From positions 1 through 5,949 of the forward strand of contig JBDLTZ010000262.1 in NCBI GenBank assembly GCA_039805565.1: DNA of 5,949 bases. The letters are read 5' to 3'. Below the pieces are notes generated by a model, which was not told the origin of the DNA, did no database searches, and saw only the letters and a list, made by a program, of their open reading frames with translations. Made by a program: the position numbers and the translations under genes. Positions 1 through 4,324 of the stretch are shown one piece after another. This DNA is from CALJIC01 sp039805565. GTDB lineage: Bacteria > Chloroflexota > Chloroflexia > Chloroflexales > Roseiflexaceae. The first letter of the stretch is position 1, and the number at the start of each line of letters is the position of its first letter.

Positions 1-1
1 G

Positions 2-940
2 ATCACATCCCGCCCCTACGCCGGCGAGGCCGACCTCGCGCCGATCGCCGCATTCCTTAACACGGTAGAGGCGCACGACCAGGTCGAGGAGGGCACCTCG
101 GCGGAGGAGCTGCGCGTCGATTTCGCCGAGCCCGGCTTCGACCCATCGCGCGACGTGCGCGTGTGGGAGGACGACGGCGGGCGCATCGTCGGCTTCGGCC
201 AGCTCTGGGCCGTCGAGGAGACCGCCGACAACGACGGCTTCCTGTGGTACAAGCTCCACCCTGAGCTGCGCGATGGGACGCTCGAGCCAGAGGTCTTCGC
301 CTGGGCCGAGGGGCGGCTGCGCGAGCGCGGCCGCGTGCTGCTGCGTGTGGTGGCGCGGGACGTCGAGGTCGAGCGCTCGGCGTCGATCGAGCGCCTCGGG
401 TTCACGCCGGTGCGCTACTTCTACCGCATGAGCCGGCCGCTCGACCTGCCGATCCCCGAGCCGCAGTTCCCGGTGGGCTACACGCTCCACGGCGGCCCGC
501 ACGACGCGCAGGCGTGGGCCGAGCTGTACAACGAGTCGTTCGTGGACCACTACAACTTCCACCCGCATGACGCCGAGCAGGTGCGCCACTGGCAGGAGGC
601 CCCGCACGAGCGGCCGGAGCTGAACCTGGTGGCGGCGGCGCCGGATGGCACGCTGGCGGCCTTCGCCTGGTGCAGCGTGCGCCCCTCGGAGAACGAGCGC
701 ACCGGCCGCAAGGACGGCTTCATCGGCGTGCTCGGCAGCCGGCGCGGCCACCGCCGCATCGGGCTCGGGCGGGCGATGCTGCTGGCCGCCATGCAGCGGC
801 TGAAGGAGGCCGGCATGGACTTCGCGCGGCTCGGCGTGGATGCGGCGAGCCCCACCGGCGCGAATACGCTGTACGAGTCGGTGGGCTTCGCGGTGGCGTT
901 CAGCCGCACGCTGTACAGCCGCGAGGTTCCCGCCGAGTAA
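2..940 (+). CDS. Tandem-domain GNAT family N-acetyltransferase (5' truncated by window edge)
   Basis: Probable acetyl-CoA-dependent N-acetyltransferase with two GNAT folds in one chain, an arrangement known from mycothiol synthase-like proteins; the substrate is unknown. The frame is open from base 2, and the first visible residues (RPYAGEADL) look like the usual start of a GNAT fold, so only a few residues are probably missing. The GTG at 155 is internal and not the real start. 312 residues are visible. The N-terminal fold covers about residues 1-145 and ends in a typical ERLGF strand, but where the acetyl-CoA loop should lie it reads HPELRDGT, without the glycine pattern. The C-terminal fold covers about 160-308. 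It has an intact motif A (RRGHRRIGLGRAM, near residues 246-258) and a closing NTLYESVGF motif near 288-296. The N-terminal half is therefore probably structural or substrate-binding (inference). The stop is TAA at 938-940, followed by a repeat-filled gap. Confidence 0.87.
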   Translation: MTSRPYAGEADLAPIAAFLNTVEAHDQVEEGTSAEELRVDFAEPGFDPSRDVRVWEDDGGRIVGFGQLWAVEETADNDGFLWYKLHPELRDGTLEPEVFAWAEGRLRERGRVLLRVVARDVEVERSASIERLGFTPVRYFYRMSRPLDLPIPEPQFPVGYTLHGGPHDAQAWAELYNESFVDHYNFHPHDAEQVRHWQEAPHERPELNLVAAAPDGTLAAFAWCSVRPSENERTGRKDGFIGVLGSRRGHRRIGLGRAMLLAAMQRLKEAGMDFARLGVDAASPTGANTLYESVGFAVAFSRTLYSREVPAE

Positions 941-1008
941 CACGGTAGGGAGAAGGGCCCACGGGAGAGGCGAGCGCGGCCGGGGCCGCAGGCCCACGGG
1001 GAGGCTCG

Positions 1009-1027
1009 GGAGGGGCAAGGCCCCTCC
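1009..1027 (+). other. Stem-loop in repeat copy 1
   Basis: Perfect 8-bp stem: GGAGGGGC at 1009-1016 pairs with GCCCCTCC at 1020-1027 across a three-base loop (AAG). It can be extended by two more pairs if G1008 is bulged. No T-tract follows within the next 15 bases, so it is not a standard intrinsic terminator. Confidence 0.7.
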
Positions 1028-1084
1028 GAAGAAACTCCTCTCTCCATTAGTCACCGAGGTGTGGGCGCAGGCCCACGGGGAGGC

Positions 1085-1107
1085 TCGGAGGGGCAAGACC
1101 CCTCCGA
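1085..1107 (+). other. Stem-loop in repeat copy 2
   Basis: Perfect 9-bp stem: TCGGAGGGG at 1085-1093 pairs with CCCCTCCGA at 1099-1107 across the loop CAAGA. It is the counterpart of the stem at 1009-1027. The sequence differs between copies by one substitution and one indel, yet both copies keep a strong stem. Confidence 0.72.
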
Positions 1108-1159
1108 AGAAAACTCCTCCTTCCATTAGTCACCGAGGTGGGGCCGCAGGCCCCGCCGT

Positions 1160-1164
1160 AGGAG
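1160..1164 (+). promoter_or_regulatory. Ribosome binding site of the ABC-2 permease gene
   Basis: AGGAG lies 8 nt before the ATG at 1173. It decides the start: the frame is open far upstream (back to about 840), but that stretch overlaps the first GNAT gene and the tandem repeat, and its translation is low-complexity. Confidence 0.8.
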
Positions 1165-1172
1165 CAAACAAC

Positions 1173-2033
1173 ATGACAACACTACCGACCCGGCGCGGCG
1201 GCGCGCTGGGGCGCGAGCTGCGGGCGGCCTACGCCTTCATCGAGCGCAACGCCAACCTGATCAAGCGCTACTGGGCCTGGGAGCTGGTCTGGCTTGCGTA
1301 CTCGATCGTCAACGCCCTGTCGATCACCTTCATCGGCAAGGCCTCGAGCGAGATCACTGGCGTGGGTCTCACGCCGCAGCAGATCAACGAGTTCATCCTG
1401 TTCCTGATGGTCGGCACGCTGGTGTGGCACTACCTGGCGATGGTCTTCGACATCGTCAGCGAGTCCATCCAGTGGGAGCGCTGGGAGGGCACGATCGAGT
1501 ACACCTTTATGGCGCCGATCTCCCGCCTGACGCACCTGCTCGGGCAGGCGCTGTTCGCCGTGGTCTACGGCCTGCTGCACACCGCCGTGATCCTGGCGAT
1601 CGTGTCGGTCTTCTTCCAGATCGACCTGAGCCAGGCCGACCTCCCCGGCATGCTGCTGGTGATCGTGGCCGGCAGCATGAGCTTCGTCGGGCTGGGCATG
1701 TTCGCCGCCATCCTGCCGCTGCTCTCGCCGGAGAAGGGCCTCCAGATGACGAACATCATCAAGGCGCTGGTGCTGCTGGTGAGCGGCGTCTACTACCCGA
1801 TCAGCGTGCTGCCGCAGTGGCTCCAGCCGCTGGGGCGGATCTCGCCGGCCACCTACATGCTCGAGGGCATCCGCGCCGCTCTGCTCAGAGGCAGCGGCGT
1901 AGGCGAGCTCTTCGGGCCGTACGTGGTGCCGCTGCTGCTCACCGGCCTGGTGACGATCCCCACCGGGCTGTGGGCCTTTATGCGGGCCGAGCGCTACGCC
2001 AAGGCCACCGGCAAGCTCAAGCGCAACGGGTAG
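1173..2033 (+). CDS. ABC-2 type transporter permease
   Basis: Integral membrane subunit of an ABC-2 family exporter (the DrrB/YadH-like type), which would work with a separate cytoplasmic ATPase to move a drug, lipid or polysaccharide out of the cell. The protein has 286 residues, normal for the family. About six hydrophobic segments can be read, near residues 35-55, 73-95, 122-148, 158-182, 195-215 and 250-272. A typical ABC-2 motif, PISVLPQWLQPLGRISPATYM, spans about 209-229, followed by EGIRAALL at 231-238. The N-terminal 34 residues are charged and probably cytoplasmic, and the C-terminus is basic (KLKRNG). The ATG at 1173 is chosen because it has an AGGAG site 8 nt upstream and gives a sensible N-terminus. 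Both visible neighbours are acetyltransferases, and no stand-alone ABC-2 ATPase gene is in the window, so its partner must be encoded elsewhere. The substrate cannot be read from sequence. Confidence 0.92.
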   Translation: MTTLPTRRGGALGRELRAAYAFIERNANLIKRYWAWELVWLAYSIVNALSITFIGKASSEITGVGLTPQQINEFILFLMVGTLVWHYLAMVFDIVSESIQWERWEGTIEYTFMAPISRLTHLLGQALFAVVYGLLHTAVILAIVSVFFQIDLSQADLPGMLLVIVAGSMSFVGLGMFAAILPLLSPEKGLQMTNIIKALVLLVSGVYYPISVLPQWLQPLGRISPATYMLEGIRAALLRGSGVGELFGPYVVPLLLTGLVTIPTGLWAFMRAERYAKATGKLKRNG

Positions 2034-2105
2034 GAATGCATCACGCGGAGGAGCGAAGGGTGGAGATCGTCCATCAGCACATCCACCGCGCCCTGAGGTT
2101 GAGAA

Positions 2106-2111
2106 GAGGAG
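2106..2111 (+). promoter_or_regulatory. Ribosome binding site of the RimJ/RimL-type GNAT gene
   Basis: GAGGAG sits 7 nt before the ATG at 2119 and supports that start. It lies inside the last codons of a possible 26-codon ORF (2036-2116). Confidence 0.75.
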
Positions 2112-2118
2112 CATAGCT

Positions 2119-2655
2119 ATGCTGCGCGGCGAGCGCGTAACCCTGCGCCCGATCGAGCGCGAGGATCTCCCGCGGCTCTACGAGCTGCGGCGCAATGTTG
2201 ACCTGCACCTGCTGGCCAACGACCGCTGGCACCCGCGCTCGCTGGCGAAGATGGAGCACGACTTCGAGAAGAAGCTGGACGAGGACGATCCGAGCTGGTT
2301 CGCCGTCGAGGCCGAGGGCTCGCTCCTCGGCACCACCGGCCTGCACACGCTCAACCGCTGGGCCGGCACCGCGGCGCTCGGCATCACGCTCTACGACCGT
2401 GAGCGGCTGGGGCGGGGCTACGGTCGCGAGGCGGTGGGCCTGCTGCTGGACTGGGCCTTCCGCTTGCAGAACTGGCGCCGCATCTGGCTGGAGGTGCTGG
2501 CGACCAACGAGCGCGCCGTGCGCTCCTACCAGGCCTGCGGCTTCGTGGTGGAGGGCCGCCTGCGCTCACACGACTACCACGACGGCGCATACCACGATGT
2601 TCTGTTGATGGGCATCCTTCGCCACGAGTGGGAGGCGGCGCAGGCCAGGCGCTAG
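2119..2655 (+). CDS. RimJ/RimL-type GNAT family N-acetyltransferase
   Basis: Single-domain acetyl-CoA-dependent N-acetyltransferase of the Acetyltransf_3 group, which includes ribosomal-protein N-terminal acetylases (RimJ, RimL), polyamine acetylases (SpeG) and many antibiotic or small-molecule acetylases. The 178-residue length is typical. The start RGERVTLRPIEREDLPRLY (3-21) is the classic first strand and helix. The strand before the cofactor loop is AALGITLYD (85-93). The acetyl-CoA loop is RLGRGYGREA (96-105), and LEVLATNERAVRSYQACGF (124-142) is the conserved last part of the fold. No extra domain or signal peptide is present, so it is cytoplasmic. The ATG at 2119 has a GAGGAG site 7 nt upstream. 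It lies 85 bp after the permease stop, close enough for co-transcription. The substrate is unknown, and the name RimJ/RimL refers to fold only. Confidence 0.93.
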   Translation: MLRGERVTLRPIEREDLPRLYELRRNVDLHLLANDRWHPRSLAKMEHDFEKKLDEDDPSWFAVEAEGSLLGTTGLHTLNRWAGTAALGITLYDRERLGRGYGREAVGLLLDWAFRLQNWRRIWLEVLATNERAVRSYQACGFVVEGRLRSHDYHDGAYHDVLLMGILRHEWEAAQARR

Positions 2656-2680
2656 CTCAATCCTACGAGATCCCAAGCAG

Positions 2681-2696
2681 CGGGGCGCCGTCCCCG
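2681..2696 (+). other. Short GC hairpin between the two GNAT genes
   Basis: CGGGG at 2681-2685 can pair with CCCCG at 2692-2696 around a six-base loop, 25 bp after the stop of the RimJ/RimL-type gene. No T-run follows. It may be a weak transcript-end or stability structure, or simply chance in GC-rich DNA. The rest of the gap (2656-2777) shows nothing recognisable apart from the weak purine-rich ribosome site just before 2778. Confidence 0.3.
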
Positions 2697-2777
2697 TCCG
2701 CCAGCCGGAGGCCACGAATAGAGTAAGCGGCAGGCACGAGGCCGCCGCCTGAAGCGTAGAGAAGTGAGAGCAACGAT

Positions 2778-4151
2778 ATGTCAACAAGTCACACCGCGCG
2801 CCGTGACCTCGGCGACGGCCTGGTCGCCCGCTGGTCCACCGCAGCCGACACCGAGGGTGTGGCGGCGCTGTTCGGCCACGTGTTCCGCGAGGGCCCCGAG
2901 AGCCCGATCAACACCGTCGCCATGGAGTGGATCCGGGACGAGATGAGCGGGCGCCACCCGCTCGTCGGCCCGAACGACACGGCGCTGGTGGAGGACACCA
3001 GGCGCGGCACGATCGTCTCGGCCTCGGTGTACATGCGGCAGCAGTGGGAGTACGCCGGCATCCCCGTCGCGCTGGGACGCACCGAGCCGGTGGCCACCCA
3101 CGAGGACTACCGCGGCCGCGGGCTGGTGCGCGCCACCTTCGACCTGTGCCACCAGCGCAGCGACGAGCGCGGCGACCTGGCGCAGTGCATTACGGGCATT
3201 GAGTACTTCTACCGCCAGTTCGGCTACGAGTACGCGGTGGAGCTCGGCGGCAGCCGCTCGGTCTACCTGGCCTCGGTGCCGCCGCTCAAGGAGGGCGAGC
3301 AGGAGAAGTACCGGCTGCGGCAGGCCGGCCTGCCCGACACCGCCCAGGTGATGATGCTCTACGAGCGCGAGCGCACGCTGCACCGCGGCGGCCAGCCGGT
3401 GCTCGTCACGGCCAAGATGGACACAAGCTACCTCCAGTGGACGCTCGACGGCCAGAACCCGGCGGCCGGCGAGGGCCTGACCACCTACCTGATCGAGCGC
3501 GTCGAGGACGGCCAGGCGGTGGGGTACGTGCGCGTCGGCCGCATGCGCTGGCGGGCGGCGACGATTGGCATCGGCGGCCTGATGACCGAGCCGAGCGTGC
3601 CGCTCACCGCGGTGATGCCCGCAGTGCTGCGGGCGCTCAAGGAGCTCGCGCCGCAGGTGCCGGTGAGCCCGAGCGGCAAGCCGGGCGAGCCGGTGCGGAT
3701 CGGGCTCTGGCTCGGCAAGGACCACCCGGCCCACGACGCGATCGGCCGCGAGCTGGCGGTGGCCGAGGACCCGCCCTACGCCTACTACGTGCGCGTGCCG
3801 GACCTGCCGCGCTTCATGCACCACATCGCGCCGGCCCTCGACCGGCGGCTGTCCGGCTCGTCGCTCTCCGGCTACACCGGCGAGCTGAAGCTCGACTTCT
3901 ACCGCGACGGGCTGCGGCTGGAGTTCGAGCGCGGCAAGCTCAAGACGGCCGAGCCGTGGCGCCGGCCGGTCTGGGGCGACCCGCGCAGCGGCGGGTTCCC
4001 GCCGCTGGTCTTCCTGCAGCTCATGTTCGGGCGCCGCAGCCTGGACGAGCTGCGCTACGCCTTCCCGGACGTATGGGCGAACGACGAGGCCTCGATGCTG
4101 CTGAACACGCTCTTCCCGAAGCAGCCGTCCTGGATCGCGAACCTGGTGTAG
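2778..4151 (+). CDS. Eis-like GNAT N-acetyltransferase with C-terminal SCP2-like domain
   Basis: Cytoplasmic acetyltransferase resembling the Eis family, which in mycobacteria acetylates aminoglycosides and other amines at several positions. The protein has 457 residues, against about 400 for mycobacterial Eis. Domain 1 is a GNAT fold (about 15-165) with the cofactor motif PVATHEDYRGRGLVRATF (104-121). IEYFYRQFGYEYA (141-153) recalls the Eis segment holding the catalytic tyrosine; by that alignment Tyr145 is the candidate. Domain 2 (about 175-340) is a second, degenerate GNAT fold including YLIERVEDGQAVGYVRVGRM. Domain 3 (about 345-457) looks like the SCP2-type fold: GYTGELKLDFYRDGLRLEF (365-383), then a C-terminal MLLNTLFPKQPSWIANLV segment. 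In Eis the C-terminal carboxylate takes part in catalysis; here the chain ends in Val. The ATG at 2778 follows a weak purine-rich site (GTGAGAG, 2764-2770). The substrate is unknown, and a role in aminoglycoside resistance is not shown by sequence. Confidence 0.9.
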   Translation: MSTSHTARRDLGDGLVARWSTAADTEGVAALFGHVFREGPESPINTVAMEWIRDEMSGRHPLVGPNDTALVEDTRRGTIVSASVYMRQQWEYAGIPVALGRTEPVATHEDYRGRGLVRATFDLCHQRSDERGDLAQCITGIEYFYRQFGYEYAVELGGSRSVYLASVPPLKEGEQEKYRLRQAGLPDTAQVMMLYERERTLHRGGQPVLVTAKMDTSYLQWTLDGQNPAAGEGLTTYLIERVEDGQAVGYVRVGRMRWRAATIGIGGLMTEPSVPLTAVMPAVLRALKELAPQVPVSPSGKPGEPVRIGLWLGKDHPAHDAIGRELAVAEDPPYAYYVRVPDLPRFMHHIAPALDRRLSGSSLSGYTGELKLDFYRDGLRLEFERGKLKTAEPWRRPVWGDPRSGGFPPLVFLQLMFGRRSLDELRYAFPDVWANDEASMLLNTLFPKQPSWIANLV

Positions 4152-4157
4152 CACGTG

Positions 4158-4174
4158 GAGGGCCTGCGGCCCTC
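4158..4174 (+). terminator. Possible terminator hairpin after the Eis-like gene
   Basis: A perfect 7-bp stem, GAGGGCC (4158-4164) with GGCCCTC (4168-4174), closes a TGC loop just 6 bp after the TAG stop of the Eis-like gene. A T-rich stretch (TTTCTTTGTT, about 4190-4199) follows, but about 15 bases after the stem, too far for a textbook intrinsic terminator. It also matches, in reverse orientation, the GCA-loop hairpins near 982-1154, so it may belong to the same repeat family instead. Confidence 0.4.
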
Positions 4175-4229
4175 GCGCCTACCCCTGCGTTTCTTTGTTG
4201 CCGCTGGCGAGCCGCCAGCAGTGAGGGGC

Positions 4230-4280
4230 TCGGGGGGCTGCGGCCCCGAACAGAGATCTCTGTGGGGGGGCTTCGCCTCC
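4230..4280. other. GC-rich hairpin cluster with a 14-bp perfect palindrome, upstream of the ABC exporter
   Basis: Three elements follow one another. GGGGC (4234-4238) pairs with GCCCC (4243-4247) around TGCG. ACAGAGATCTCTGT at 4250-4263 is a perfect 14-bp palindrome. GGGGGC (4266-4271) pairs with GCCTCC (4275-4280) around a TTC loop, with one G-T pair. The cluster lies 45-95 bp before the exporter start. The palindrome has the symmetry of a dimeric repressor site, but no known operator consensus is recognised. The hairpins could alternatively be dispersed intergenic repeats. Confidence 0.5.
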
Positions 4281-4310
4281 TCACACCCCTCCAGACCTCC
4301 CATCAGGGAG

Positions 4311-4316
4311 AGTGAG
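4311..4316 (+). promoter_or_regulatory. Probable ribosome binding region of the ABC exporter gene
   Basis: AGTGAG ends 8 nt before the ATG at 4325, and a better AGGGAG (4305-4310) lies 14 nt before it. An in-frame TGA at 4313-4315 means no start upstream of 4325 is possible close by, so ATG 4325 is the first available start. Confidence 0.5.
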
Positions 4317-4324
4317 CAAAATCC

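Larger units (their letters stand above)
982..1154. repeat. 79-bp tandem repeat, two full copies plus a partial third, with internal hairpins
   Basis: Copy 1 is 982-1060, copy 2 is 1061-1139, and a 15-bp start of a third is 1140-1154. The two full copies are about 90% identical: roughly five substitutions and two single-base indels. Each copy carries two stem-loops. The first is a short stem around a GCA loop (perfect in the partial copy, GGGGCC-GCA-GGCCCC at 1140-1154; GTGGGC-GCAG-GCCCAC at 1061-1076). The second is a longer stem around a CAAG-type loop (1009-1016 with 1020-1027 in copy 1; 1085-1093 with 1099-1107 in copy 2). Each full copy ends with the same segment containing CCATTAGTCACCGAGGT. 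The array fills most of the gap between the first GNAT gene and the permease gene, and ends 5 bp before the permease's ribosome binding site. No T-run follows the stems, so a classical terminator is not supported. It could be a dispersed intergenic repeat or an RNA-level regulator. Confidence 0.9.

Noticed and set aside
155..157. GTG as the start of the first GNAT gene
   Set aside because: The same frame is open to base 2, and the residues before it (RPYAGEADL...) are the conserved first strand and helix of a GNAT fold, so the gene begins upstream of the window.
1009..1027. Intrinsic terminator of the first GNAT gene
   Set aside because: The stem is strong but no T-run follows, and the same stem recurs in the second repeat copy, so it is better described as part of the repeat.
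982..1154. CRISPR array
   Set aside because: The copies are 79 bp, directly adjacent and without unique spacers, and no cas genes are present.
840..1172. Upstream extension of the permease reading frame
   Set aside because: The frame is open, but it overlaps the end of the first GNAT gene and the tandem repeat, and it gives low-complexity Arg/Gly/Pro/Lys sequence. The ATG at 1173 has a well-placed AGGAG and starts a normal permease N-terminus.
1182..2114. 310-residue open frame on the - strand opposite the permease
   Set aside because: Low-complexity Asp/His/Gln/Arg-rich translation typical of antisense to a GC-rich membrane protein gene; no domain and no ribosome site.
2781..4154. 457-residue open frame on the - strand opposite the Eis-like gene
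   Set aside because: It is a shadow of G/C-ending codons on the other strand. Its translation is Ala/Val/Arg/His-rich with no recognisable domain, whereas the + strand frame has clear GNAT and SCP2-like motifs.
3437..4315. 292-residue + strand frame overlapping the Eis-like gene
   Set aside because: Arg/Ala/Gly-rich out-of-frame reading of the Eis-like gene, with no motif.
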